Shown here piece by piece: positions 55,408 to 63,861 of a DNA stretch of 64,000 nucleotides; positions within the stretch are counted from its first letter, which is position 1; each line of letters begins with the position of its first letter. Below the pieces are notes generated by a model. It was not told the DNA's origin. It searched no databases and saw only the letters and a list, made by a program, of their open reading frames with translations. Position numbers and translations under genes: made by a program. Origin of the DNA: ATX-6F1 sp943369485 (GTDB lineage Bacteria > Cyanobacteriota > Cyanobacteriia > PCC-6307 > Cyanobiaceae); the NCBI GenBank assembly GCA_943369485.1, contig CALRNH020000007.1, positions 1 to 64,000 of the forward strand. The letters are read 5' to 3'.

Positions 55408-56190
55408 ATGACCACCCCCGCCGATGTGCTGCGCCTCGCCGCCGGGGAGATCGGCTTCGGGGAAACCTCCGCCAACAACGTGACCAAGTACGGCGCCTGG
55501 TATGGCCTGCAGGCGGAATGGTGCGGCCTGTTCTGCTCCTATGTGTTCCACCAGGCGGGCCTGCCCCTGCCGATCACCACCGCCAAGGGCTTCAGCTACT
55601 GCCCCTTCGCCGTGCGCTGGTTCAAGGAACGCAGCTGGTGGATCGAACCCAAAGCAGGTGCTCGGCCCGGCGATCTGGTGTTCTTCGATTGGTACCCGGG
55701 CACGGCCGACTCCGATGCCTGGCATGTGGGCCTGGTGGAATCGATCCAACCCAGCGGCCAGGTGATCTGCATCAACGGCAACATCGGCCCCTTCCCCGCC
55801 CGGGTGCGCCGCGATCGGCACCCGATGGCGAACGTGCATGGCTACGGCCGGCCCCGCTTCGATGGCCTCAGCGCCCCGCCGGAATCCAGTGGCGCCCCCG
55901 CCTGGCCGGGGATCTACCGCAGCCTCACCAGCCCGCTGAGTGTCGGCCAGGATGTGCTCGCCTGGCAGCGGCGCCTGATCCAGCTGGGCTGGAACCTGGG
56001 CCCCTCCGGCCCCTCCGGCCGCGGCGATGACGGCGAATTCGGACCGATCGCCTACCAGCAGCTCCAGGCCTTCCAGCGCGCCGCGGGCCTGGAGATGGAT
56101 GGCATCCTCGGCCCCGACTCCTGGCGGGTGGCCTTCGCTGAAAACGCGCCCAAGGGGCCGGGCGCTGGAGCAGGCCAGGCGGCGGCCTGA
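55408..56190 (+). CDS. CHAP-type amidase with peptidoglycan-binding domain
   Basis: 260 residues. The N-terminal CHAP-type domain (about 1-150) has YGLQAEWCGLFCSYVFHQAG (catalytic Cys) and AWHVGLVESIQPSG (catalytic His). The C-terminal domain (about 185-245) is a PG_binding_1 repeat (SVGQDVLAWQRRL, DGEFGPIAYQQLQAFQ and MDGILGPDSW). No signal peptide is visible. That combination is found in phage-type endolysins and some cell-wall hydrolases. It is divergent from the antitoxin gene, with 81 bp between the start codons. Confidence 0.82.
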   Translation: MTTPADVLRLAAGEIGFGETSANNVTKYGAWYGLQAEWCGLFCSYVFHQAGLPLPITTAKGFSYCPFAVRWFKERSWWIEPKAGARPGDLVFFDWYPGTADSDAWHVGLVESIQPSGQVICINGNIGPFPARVRRDRHPMANVHGYGRPRFDGLSAPPESSGAPAWPGIYRSLTSPLSVGQDVLAWQRRLIQLGWNLGPSGPSGRGDDGEFGPIAYQQLQAFQRAAGLEMDGILGPDSWRVAFAENAPKGPGAGAGQAAA

Positions 56191-56306
56191 GGGCTGCGGC
56201 GATCCATGCCCACGGCCAGATGCTTCGCGCCCATGCTCCGCACTCGACGCCTCAACAGAGGTGAGTTAACTTCTATAAATGCATCGATTGGGCTGAAACC
56301 CAGGCA

Positions 56307-56972
56307 ATGCCAGCCCCCATTTCCGCCCGCTGGCTCGGCCGGCCACTGTTGCTGCTCAGCGGCGCACTTGGCGTTCTGATCGCATCGGCTCCCGCACAAG
56401 CCATCACCTACAGGGTGAGTGGGATCTATGCCTATGGGGCCAGCGGCAGCTGCACGGTGAATGGCACGAACACCGGCAACGCCTCCTGCGGCTCCCTCAG
56501 CGGTTTCTTCAACTGGGATGGCACATCCCTGTCCGGTGGCTCGCTTTCGCTCGGTGCCCCCGCCAATGAACCGGTGGGCGGCACCTCTCCCTTCAACTTC
56601 GTGGCAATCAACGCCGCCCGCGATCGCATCATCTTCTTCAACAACAACGGCAGCAATTCCCCCGATGGCCTGGCGATCCGCTTCGCCCAGGCCCTGCCCA
56701 ACACCACCCCCGGCGCCTACGACGCACCAGGCATCAACACCACAGCGTCCAACAGCTTCTTCTGCAGGGACGCCACCAGCTCTGGAAGCCTGAGCAACAA
56801 CTCCATCTCCTGGGGTGGCACCTGCCAATCGGGTCAGACGAACCTGACCGATCTCTCCGGCACGGTGGCCGCACCGGCGCCGGTTTCGGCCCTCGGCCTG
56901 CTGGCCCTGGTCCCGGTGCTGATCCTGCGTCGCCGCTACCGCAACCTCAGCGCTGGCCCAGCGGTTCCCTGA
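56307..56972 (+). CDS. Secreted protein with PEP-CTERM-like tail (candidate cyanoexosortase substrate)
   Basis: 221 residues with a signal peptide (about 12-32, ending PAQA). The mature part is Ser/Thr/Gly/Asn-rich with two widely spaced pairs of cysteines (49 and 61; 153 and 173). The C terminus reads PAPVSALG (190-197), a hydrophobic segment (197-207) and then RRRYR (208-212), the three-part sorting layout of PEP-CTERM-type proteins. The exact PEP triplet is altered, so this is a variant. It lies 6.7 kb from the exosortase and beside polysaccharide genes. Confidence 0.6.
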   Translation: MPAPISARWLGRPLLLLSGALGVLIASAPAQAITYRVSGIYAYGASGSCTVNGTNTGNASCGSLSGFFNWDGTSLSGGSLSLGAPANEPVGGTSPFNFVAINAARDRIIFFNNNGSNSPDGLAIRFAQALPNTTPGAYDAPGINTTASNSFFCRDATSSGSLSNNSISWGGTCQSGQTNLTDLSGTVAAPAPVSALGLLALVPVLILRRRYRNLSAGPAVP

Positions 56973-56976
56973 CCTC

Positions 56977-58404
56977 CTAGGCCAGGGCCTCAGACTCCTT
57001 TGGAGCGGCCTCCCTTCTCCGCCCAAGATCCAAGAGTCTTGTGTCTTCGATCGCCTCAAGCTTCTTGAACGGCAGATGGCGGCAAATCAGCTTCATGTAC
57101 TGGTTGGTCACCAGCTCCGGTGAGGCCTCGGCCAGCAGCAGCTCCCGGGCCGCCTGGCCATGGCGCCGGGCCTGCTCGGGATGGTCGACCAGCTGGCGGA
57201 TCCAATCGGCCAGGCCATCGGCATCGCCGTTGGCGAACCAGGCGCCGCAGCCACTGGAGCGCACCAGCTGCTGCAATTCGGAACCCTGCGGGGTGATCGC
57301 GGCGATCGGCGTCGCCGCCGCCAGGTGCCCGTAGAGCTTGCTGGGCGCCACCAGCCCCTCGGCGTCGATGCCCAGGCTGACCACCGCCAGATCGGCCGCG
57401 GTGAGCGAGTAGGGCAACACCTCCAGATCCTGATAGGGAAGGAAACTGCAGTTGAGCAAGCCCCAGTCGCTGACCAGAGCCCTGAGCCGTTGCTGCTGGG
57501 GGCCGGAGCCGATGAATAGAAAACGGATGCGCTGGTCGTGGCGCAGGAGCAGGGCCGCCGCCATCAGCGTGACCAGGTCGTGGCAGCGGCCCTGGTTGCC
57601 GGAGTAGAGCACCGTGAAACAGTCCTCCAGGCCGTGCTCCCGCACGAAGGGATTGTCGGCCTTGGCCAGGGGCTTGATGCGCTCGGGGTCCGCCCAGCTG
57701 GGAATCACCGACAGCTTGGCGGCCACCTCGGGGCAGAAGCGCGTCACCCGCGCTTTCATCGACTCACTGAGCACGATCAGCTCCTCGGCCTCGGCGAACA
57801 CCCAGCGGTTCAATTCACGCCAGGTCCGCGTGAGCCAGTGACGCTCCGGCAGCACCTTGAGCTCCACCAGCACGTCGGGGTAGAGGTCGTAGAGCAGCAC
57901 CATGTAGGGGGTGCGCGTGAACAGGTGCAGCAGCCAGCCCACCACCGGCAGGCAAGCGGGTTCGGTGGTGTAGAGGATCAGGTCGCCGCGGCGGGCGTAG
58001 CGCAGCAGGCGGGCGCTGGTGCGCAGGCAAAAGAGCAAGCCATTCAAGGCGCGGCCGCGGATGCGCCTGGGCCACAGGCGCGAGGCCCGCGTGCGGCGGA
58101 TGCAGCGGTTGGACTGGAACTCCAGCCGCGGCGCTTCCTTCTGGCGGAAGGCATAGGCGGGCTGCCCGCTGACAACCTGCACCTGGAGGCCCTTCTGGGC
58201 GAGGCGCACGCTCAGATCATCGAGCAGTTGGCCAGTGGCGGCGAAATCGGGGGGGAAGAACTGGCTCACCACCGTGAGCCGGGCGGTGCGGCTGACGCTG
58301 GAACGCCAACTCCAGCGCTGGCGCAACTGAGCGCTCAGACGGCGCAGGCCCCTCAGGGGCAACGGGGGCCCGCCATCGGGCCGTGGGGAGTGACCGTTGC
58401 TCAC
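56977..58404 (-). CDS. Glycosyltransferase family 4, WcaI-like
   Basis: 475 residues. The N-terminal acceptor domain has LTVVSQFFPPDFAATGQLLD, YAFRQKEAPR and YMVLLYDLYPDVLVELK. The donor domain has VLYSGNQGRCHDLVTLM, the sugar-nucleotide region AEGLVAPSKLYGHLAAATP and the late Glu-containing segment. WcaI-type enzymes add a sugar during capsule or exopolysaccharide repeat-unit assembly. The first 35 residues are a basic extension. It is separated by 137 bp from the acetyltransferase gene upstream on the same strand. Confidence 0.85.
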   Translation of the reverse strand: MSNGHSPRPDGGPPLPLRGLRRLSAQLRQRWSWRSSVSRTARLTVVSQFFPPDFAATGQLLDDLSVRLAQKGLQVQVVSGQPAYAFRQKEAPRLEFQSNRCIRRTRASRLWPRRIRGRALNGLLFCLRTSARLLRYARRGDLILYTTEPACLPVVGWLLHLFTRTPYMVLLYDLYPDVLVELKVLPERHWLTRTWRELNRWVFAEAEELIVLSESMKARVTRFCPEVAAKLSVIPSWADPERIKPLAKADNPFVREHGLEDCFTVLYSGNQGRCHDLVTLMAAALLLRHDQRIRFLFIGSGPQQQRLRALVSDWGLLNCSFLPYQDLEVLPYSLTAADLAVVSLGIDAEGLVAPSKLYGHLAAATPIAAITPQGSELQQLVRSSGCGAWFANGDADGLADWIRQLVDHPEQARRHGQAARELLLAEASPELVTNQYMKLICRHLPFKKLEAIEDTRLLDLGRRREAAPKESEALA

Positions 58405-58541
58405 GGGTTCAGGCGACCAGTGGGTGCTATGGACAGACTGGATGATATGGACGCCCGAATCCTCAAAATCCCGATGAGGAGCCCATTACATCCCGTCTTG
58501 GGCGGGGCGTCAATGCTCTGGAGCACCTGTTGTGGTGGCGC

Positions 58542-59084
58542 TCAGCGGTGACCGCTCAGGCGGGCCGGGTGGCCGGAATAGATCGCGCCTGGCTCCAGCT
58601 CGCCGCTGGCTACCGCCGCCAGGGCCACCACCGCAGCCGCCCCCACCCGCGTGCCGGGGGCGAGCACGGCACGGGCCCCGATCCAGACGTCGTCGCCCAG
58701 CTCGATCGGCCCCAGGAGCAGATCGAACGATGGCCTGCGGAAGTCGTGGTTGCCCGTGCAGAGGTAGGCCCCCTGGGACAGGCAGACCCGATCCCCCAGG
58801 CGCACCGGGGCCAGGTTGTCGATCCACACCGCTTCCCCCAGCCAGCAGGCGTGGCCCGCCACCAGCCGCCAGGGATACTTCACCCGCAGGCCCGGCTTGA
58901 GGCGGCAGTGGCTTCCCAACCGCGCCCCAAAGGCCCGCAGAAGCAGCGCCCGCCAGGCCGAACCCGGCAGCCAGCGGGCCGCCACCAGGGAGCTGCCCAC
59001 GCAGAACCAGAGCAACTGCGCCAGCCTCGGGGCCCCCACCGAGAAATCGGGCGGCAGGCGGTAGGCGGCGAGGTTCTGGCGCAT
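58542..59084 (-). CDS. WcaF-like acetyltransferase, left-handed beta-helix
   Basis: 180 residues. The C-terminal half shows hexapeptide repeats: VRLGDRVCLSQGAYLCTGNHD, GPIELGDDVWIGARAVLAPG and TRVGAAAVVALAAVASG. These build the left-handed helix of acyltransferases, and the NHD motif carries the catalytic His. The N-terminal half (VGAPRLAQLLWFCVGSSL) is hydrophobic. WcaF-type enzymes O-acetylate exopolysaccharide sugars. It lies in the polysaccharide segment on the same strand as the WcaI-like gene. Confidence 0.85.
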   Translation of the reverse strand: MRQNLAAYRLPPDFSVGAPRLAQLLWFCVGSSLVAARWLPGSAWRALLLRAFGARLGSHCRLKPGLRVKYPWRLVAGHACWLGEAVWIDNLAPVRLGDRVCLSQGAYLCTGNHDFRRPSFDLLLGPIELGDDVWIGARAVLAPGTRVGAAAVVALAAVASGELEPGAIYSGHPARLSGHR

Positions 59085-59192
59085 GGGGTGAGTGGTGTTG
59101 AAGTGCCAGCTGAAGCGGATCTAGCCTGAAGCAATGGCAGCGGCCCAAGCGAATCCAACACTCCCCTGGGAGCATCCCACCACCCTGCCGGA

Positions 59193-59543
59193 GATGCTTG
59201 ACCTGGGCCCTGGTCTGGTGAGGGACAACTGCGCCCGGGGCTGTTGGCCCTGATCGCCGAACCGGAGGTGAGGGCCGTGGTGGCGTTTGGCTCAAGAGCC
59301 CGGGTGGAGGCCCTAGCTGATTCCGATCTGGATCTGGTGGTGATCACCCGCACACCCACCCTCACGCCCCAGCAGAAGCTGGATGGCTGACGCCGCTATC
59401 GCCAGCGACTCGGGCGGGTGCCCTTGGGTCTGGATCTGCTGGTGACGGGCTGGCAGGACGCCGAGCGCATGGCCGGCTCCCGCTGGCACGTGATGGGGGA
59501 TGTGGCCCTGGAGGGGAAGGTGCTGTATGCCGCCGGCTGTTGA
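59193..59543 (+). pseudogene. Decayed MNT-type nucleotidyltransferase antitoxin
   Basis: The frame reads PGLLALIAEPEVRAVVAFGS, then ADSDLDLVVIT, the GS...DxD nucleotidyltransferase site, and stops at TGA 59388-59390 after QQKLDG. Past the stop the same frame continues as RRYRQRLGRVPLGLDLLVTG and ends at 59543. The N-terminal part (MLDLGPGLVRDN) is in another frame. So the gene has one frameshift and one nonsense codon and cannot make the full protein. Confidence 0.65.
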
Positions 59544-59561
59544 CGCTGTCGGCCGGAGGCC

Positions 59562-59820
59562 GTGGACGCGGAACTGCTGCTGCAGATCGTTCGTCGGCAC
59601 CTGGCGACACTGCGGCTGGGGTTGGATGCGGCCTACCCGGAGGAAGACTGGGGCTTCCTGGCCCAGCAGAGCTGCGCCAAGCAGCCACGACCTGAGCGAA
59701 CTGGCCCAGTTGGCGGGAGACGTTCTCTCCGAAGACTTGTTCGCTCTCCAGGTGTTCGCCGTGGAGGCCCGCTACGAGGAGAAGGAGTCGGCCGTGCGCC
59801 TGGCGCGGGAGGGTGGCTGA
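59562..59820 (+). pseudogene. Decayed HEPN-domain toxin
   Basis: From GTG 59562 the frame gives VDAELLLQIVRRHLATLRLG and LDAAYPEEDWGFLAQQS, a typical HEPN N terminus. It then shifts out. The C-terminal part, SHDLSELAQLAGDVLSEDLF and VFAVEARYEEKESAVRLAR, is in another frame to the stop at 59818-59820. The middle of the protein is missing. Together with the preceding broken MNT gene it is the remnant of one MNT/HEPN module. Confidence 0.65.
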
Positions 59821-59841
59821 ATGCCTTCAGGAGGTGCACCA

Positions 59842-60150
59842 ATGACCACCATGGTTGTTCAACAGAGAGAAGCCATTGCTTCTGTTAGCGGGCAGTTCGA
59901 CGTTGAGCGTCTGTTCGTTTTCGGCTCAGCCCTGGGAGACGATCTTCTACCAGGCGAAAGCGACGTTGATCTCCTGATCGAATTCAAGCCCATGGATCGC
60001 GGCAAGAAGGTTCACGCCCATTTCAGTGTTCTCAGCGAACTAAAGAAACTATCTCAGACCAACGTAGACGTGGTTATGGCGGGAGCGATTAAAGACAGAG
60101 TCATTGCCAAAGAGATCGAGCGAACCAAGCAATTGGTTTATGGCTCGTGA
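59842..60150 (+). CDS. MNT-domain nucleotidyltransferase (MntA-like antitoxin)
   Basis: 102 residues from ATG 59842. The minimal nucleotidyltransferase site is Gly28-Ser29 and Asp41-x-Asp43 in FVFGSALGDDLLPGESDVD, with conserved LLIEF next. MntA proteins add AMP to a HEPN toxin and silence it. The frame is intact. The partner HEPN gene should begin with the ATG at 60140 and reads MARDS, but it ends after 32 codons with no HEPN similarity. So this antitoxin is now an orphan. Confidence 0.78.
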   Translation: MTTMVVQQREAIASVSGQFDVERLFVFGSALGDDLLPGESDVDLLIEFKPMDRGKKVHAHFSVLSELKKLSQTNVDVVMAGAIKDRVIAKEIERTKQLVYGS

Positions 60151-60219
60151 TTCATCGGTAGGCCCCTTCGGTGGAAACCAACCAACTGGTCGCTGCAATC
60201 CAATCTGGAGAAACTGTCT

Positions 60220-60906
60220 TCACTGATTCATCGGGGTCACCAGCCCCTTCCTCCCCCCCATCACCATCGACTTCCAAAGCAAGGGCAGCCGCCCGGCACC
60301 ACGGAACACCAGCTGCTCGAAGCCCGCTTCCGTGAGCAGCCGGCCGAGGCTGGCCCGGCTCCAGAACTTGATGTGCCCCCCTTCCCACAGCACGGTGAAA
60401 TGGGCATCGAGCTGGCCCGTGGCCGCCAGCACCAGGTTCTTGAGGTAGCCGTGGTAGGGGGTGCTGCAGAGGAAGGTGCCGCCCGGTTGCAGTGCCGCGT
60501 GGGCCGCAGCCGCCCACTGGCGCGGGGCGTAGAGGTGCTCCACCACCTCGGTGCTCACCACCAGATCGAAGGGTTCCGTCCCCAGTCGCTCCAGCAGATC
60601 GGTGCCGGCAAACAGCACTTCAAAGCGCACCCCTGGGTAGCTCTCGCGGGCCCGCTCGATGCCGCTGGAACTGGGATCCACCCCCACCACCTGCCACCCC
60701 CTTGCGGCCAGCCAGGCACTCAGCCAGCCGTTGCCGCAGCCCAGATCCAGGGCCCGGCCGTGGCGATCCGCGGGCAGGGGCGGCAACATGGCGACAATCG
60801 GCTCAAGCAGGTAGGCGTCGGTGTGGTCGGGCTCGGAAAAGGTCCAGCCGTAGTCGCCATAGGCAGGCAACGCTGCCTTTTCGTCACGGCCCATGGCTTG
60901 GGTCAA
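60220..60906 (-). CDS. Class I SAM-dependent methyltransferase
   Basis: 228 residues. The methyl-donor motif is ALDLGCGNGWLSAWLAARG (motif I) with VVGVDPSSSGIERARE, and FDLVVSTEVVEHLYAPRQW as motif II. It resembles enzymes that methylate sugars or lipid intermediates in polysaccharide clusters. The first ATG (60906) lies within the upstream glycosyltransferase end (60884), giving a 23-bp overlap. It is the last gene of the visible minus-strand operon. Confidence 0.87.
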   Translation of the reverse strand: MTQAMGRDEKAALPAYGDYGWTFSEPDHTDAYLLEPIVAMLPPLPADRHGRALDLGCGNGWLSAWLAARGWQVVGVDPSSSGIERARESYPGVRFEVLFAGTDLLERLGTEPFDLVVSTEVVEHLYAPRQWAAAAHAALQPGGTFLCSTPYHGYLKNLVLAATGQLDAHFTVLWEGGHIKFWSRASLGRLLTEAGFEQLVFRGAGRLPLLWKSMVMGGRKGLVTPMNQ

Positions 60907-61678
60907 CGCTCAAGTCGGCCTCAATCAGCATCAGGCTGAGCAGCACTTCCACGTAGGTGCGCTGAAGGGCATAGAACCAGCCGCGCCAGCCATCCAGCAG
61001 GCCGCCCTTGAGCACCAGGCACACCACAAGTACGGCGAATGGTGCCAGCAGCTTGCCGCTACGCAGTCGATCGGCCCGCGACAACTCCCGCCGGGGGGTG
61101 CTGCGGATTTTCTCGCACTCCTGCTGCAGATAGCGCTGCTGGGACGCCAGCCATCGATCGAGTGGCTTGCGATCGTCGTGCAGGATCGGCTGGCGCAGCT
61201 CAGCGCAAAAACCGTTGAGCTGCAAACGGTGGGCGTGGCCATCGTTGATGTAGTGGCCCTGCGCGGGGCGGTAGAGGGCGATCCGAGGCGGCAGGATCGT
61301 GCCGCGCAGGGGCTTGCCGGCCACGCAGTAGCGAAAGGGAATGCGATAGCCCGCCACCTCTGGCGATGGAGGGCTGAGCACCGTTTCGATTTCGCAGCAC
61401 AAGGCCTGGGTGATCTGGTAATCAGCATCCAGGCTGAGCACCCATGTGGTGTGGATGTGCTGCAACCCGAAATTGCACTGGCATGCAAAGCTGTCGAACG
61501 GGCGATGCAACACCTCCACTTCGGGGTGGGCTTCCAGCAGCTCCAGAGTGCGGTCGCTGCTGCCGCTGTCGATCACCACGATCCGCTGGGCCCAGGCCAG
61601 AGCCGCCAGGGTGCGGCCGATGTTGGCCTCCTCGTTGTAGGTGAGGATCAGCGGGGTGATCGACGCGAGGGGATCCAT
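60884..61678 (-). CDS. Glycosyltransferase family 2
   Basis: 264 residues. The GT-A fold starts ITPLILTYNEEANIGRTLAA and has IVVIDSGSSDRTLELLEAH and WVLSLDADYQIT (DxD-like). It belongs to the WaaE/LPS-type or exopolysaccharide GT2 group. The C-terminal part is helical and mildly hydrophobic (VLVVCLVLKGGLLDGWRG). It shares one base with the GT4 gene upstream (TGATG), so they are coupled. Confidence 0.88.
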   Translation of the reverse strand: MDPLASITPLILTYNEEANIGRTLAALAWAQRIVVIDSGSSDRTLELLEAHPEVEVLHRPFDSFACQCNFGLQHIHTTWVLSLDADYQITQALCCEIETVLSPPSPEVAGYRIPFRYCVAGKPLRGTILPPRIALYRPAQGHYINDGHAHRLQLNGFCAELRQPILHDDRKPLDRWLASQQRYLQQECEKIRSTPRRELSRADRLRSGKLLAPFAVLVVCLVLKGGLLDGWRGWFYALQRTYVEVLLSLMLIEADLSVDPSHGP

Positions 61679-62847
61679 CAGTACTGGTTGATAAGGTCGA
61701 GGTAGTGCTGCTCCAACTGGGCGGCAATGGCGTCCCAGCCATAGACGTTTGCCGCCAGATGGCGCGCCGCCTCCACCATCGCGGCAGGGGGTGGTTGAAG
61801 GGCCCGCTCCAATGCCCCGGCCAGGGACTCGGTGTTGGCCTCCACCACCACACCGGCGCCGGCGGTCGCCACCGCATCCGCGATCGCCACCCCCGGGGAG
61901 AGGATCACGGGCGTGCCGGCGGCCAGGGCCTCGGCGGCGGCAATGCCGAAGTTCTCCGAGGCCGAGGGCAGCACGAACCAGTCGGCGGCCGCCAGCAGCT
62001 CCTGCTTGGGCGTGCCGGACACAAAGCCCAGCCAGTGACAGCGATCAGCGATTCCAAGCCGCTCGGCCCGGGCCTGGAGCTGGCGCAGGTAGGCGGGCTC
62101 GCCTTCCCCGGCGATCTGCAGCCGCCAGGGGGCCGCCGGGTGGCGGGCCAGCAGCAGCGCCAGGGAATCGAGCAGCACCTCCACCTGCTTCTTGGGATGG
62201 AGACGGGAGAGGAACAGAAAGCTGGTGCCGGCGCCAGGGACGCGGGAAATGGCGCGGGGCGGCTGGGGTTCCACCCCCAGCGGCAGCACGAACGAGGGGG
62301 TGCTCAGCCCCAGGGCAGCGGCCTGCTGGCGTTCGGCCTCACTGGTGAAATGCAGCGCGGCGGCCCCCTCCAGGTTGCGGCGTTCGATCAGCCGCAGCAG
62401 CGCGCGTTTGCGGCCGGCGCTCTGCTCCAGGCTCCAGTGATTGAGCTGGCCAATGCTGCGCAGCACGTAGGGCAGCCCCTGGCGCCGCGCCACCGCCATG
62501 CCGCTGGTGGAGGGAAAGGAGAAGAGGGCGTGGACATGGAGCAGGTCGAACTCCTTCAGATGACGGCCGAGCCAGCGGGTCAGTGCCGGCGCGATCGCAA
62601 ATTCCCTCAGGGGATGCAGCAGGCTCCCGGGGGGACTCCAGCGGGCAAAGGCCAGGACCGGCACCCCCTGGTGCTCATGCCACTGCCCGAGCGGCATCGC
62701 ATCGAGCAGGCCGGGGCCGTCGTCGTTGGTGGTGAGAAGGCGGGCCTCCACCCCCCGCTGTCGCAGGGCGGCCACCATGGCGATCACCGCCTGGCTGGGG
62801 CCGCCACGGCGGGGGCTGATCGAGGGGATGAGGTGGAGGATCTTCAA
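61678..62847 (-). CDS. Glycosyltransferase family 4
   Basis: 389 residues. The GT-B fold is seen in ILHLIPSISPRRGGPSQAVI, FSFPSTSGMAVARRQGLPYV, FLFLSRLHPKKQVEVLLDSL and VLPSASENFGIAAAEALAAG, which contains the nucleotide-sugar Glu. Such enzymes transfer sugars to polysaccharide intermediates. Upstream is the AT-rich acyltransferase gene, three bases away. All are in one minus-strand run. Confidence 0.9.
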   Translation of the reverse strand: MKILHLIPSISPRRGGPSQAVIAMVAALRQRGVEARLLTTNDDGPGLLDAMPLGQWHEHQGVPVLAFARWSPPGSLLHPLREFAIAPALTRWLGRHLKEFDLLHVHALFSFPSTSGMAVARRQGLPYVLRSIGQLNHWSLEQSAGRKRALLRLIERRNLEGAAALHFTSEAERQQAAALGLSTPSFVLPLGVEPQPPRAISRVPGAGTSFLFLSRLHPKKQVEVLLDSLALLLARHPAAPWRLQIAGEGEPAYLRQLQARAERLGIADRCHWLGFVSGTPKQELLAAADWFVLPSASENFGIAAAEALAAGTPVILSPGVAIADAVATAGAGVVVEANTESLAGALERALQPPPAAMVEAARHLAANVYGWDAIAAQLEQHYLDLINQY

Positions 62848-62850
62848 ATG

Positions 62851-63861
62851 CTAGATCTTTTGCGCCATCAACATTGCAAAACGATGGGAAGGCAACTCAA
62901 CAAAGGAGTAGAAAAGTGCAGAAATAATCACCACTACTGCAACCGCAACCACATCGAAACCAAGGTGCAGGGGAAGATGATCTAAAATTGCAGTGCTTCG
63001 AAGCTTCAGCAATAAATAACAACCTACCGGTACATGGATGAGATAGATACTATAACTTCTTTCGCCAAGCCATTGCAGGAAAGGACTGGATGGGCACGAA
63101 AGCTTGCTGCCAATCCCCAATGCAAGCACAGATGAAAGGCCCACTACGGCCTTCAAGACGCCATATGTAGGCGAAAAAGCCACCGCGATCAAGCCTGATA
63201 AACAAGAAACGAGAAAGACACTTGAGGCGCCTGCACTGAAAAGGCGCTGACCAAACCAGCCAAGTACAAAAAGCGAGAACTCTCGCGACCAGAAGACGAA
63301 AAAATTCAAAATCGGACTCACCTTTAAAACAGAAATAACAACAGAAAAAGCGAGCAATGAAATCATCCACAAGTCTAACTTTTGCTGGCTACCACTGAAC
63401 AACAGGCCCAGTCCAACTAATAAATAAAATGCAATTTCAAAACTCAAACTCCAATACACCCAGTTGACGCCAGGCACAGAAGTTACTGGACTCGTAGCAA
63501 GCGAAACAGTTGCCAAGAACGCCCAGACTGACTTGGGCAAGGCTGTTACATCGTTAACGCCATTCATCAACACAAGACCTACTACGACTACCGCCACGAC
63601 CAACAGTGAAGCCCAATAGGGCGGAAAGATTCGTAGCAATCGCGCCATAATAAATGCCTTAAAATTCGGCTTTTTTTGTGAAATTGCTGCCATACACCAA
63701 CCACTAATCACAAAGAAGGCAGGGACGCCAATCCATCCAAGCTTGCAGAAATCTGTGTAAAAGTTTGGAACATATTTTATCGGCTCATTAAGATGGAAAA
63801 ACACAACCCACACGGCTGCGAGCCCCCTCATCCAATCCATGACCTGATTTCGGTTCGTCAT
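62851..63861 (-). CDS. Acyltransferase 3 family membrane protein (OafA/YrhL type)
   Basis: 336 residues with about ten membrane segments. The family opening is VMDWMRGLAAVWVVFFHLNE with the key His, and PAFFVISGWCMA follows. Other helices include FPPYWASLLVVAVVVVGLVL and LGERSYSIYLIHVPVGCYLL. It O-acetylates or otherwise acylates surface sugars. The gene is visibly AT-richer than its neighbours (many A/T-ending codons, poly-A/T runs), which points to recent acquisition. It is coupled to the partial gene upstream by an ATGA overlap. Confidence 0.9.
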   Translation of the reverse strand: MTNRNQVMDWMRGLAAVWVVFFHLNEPIKYVPNFYTDFCKLGWIGVPAFFVISGWCMAAISQKKPNFKAFIMARLLRIFPPYWASLLVVAVVVVGLVLMNGVNDVTALPKSVWAFLATVSLATSPVTSVPGVNWVYWSLSFEIAFYLLVGLGLLFSGSQQKLDLWMISLLAFSVVISVLKVSPILNFFVFWSREFSLFVLGWFGQRLFSAGASSVFLVSCLSGLIAVAFSPTYGVLKAVVGLSSVLALGIGSKLSCPSSPFLQWLGERSYSIYLIHVPVGCYLLLKLRSTAILDHLPLHLGFDVVAVAVVVIISALFYSFVELPSHRFAMLMAQKI

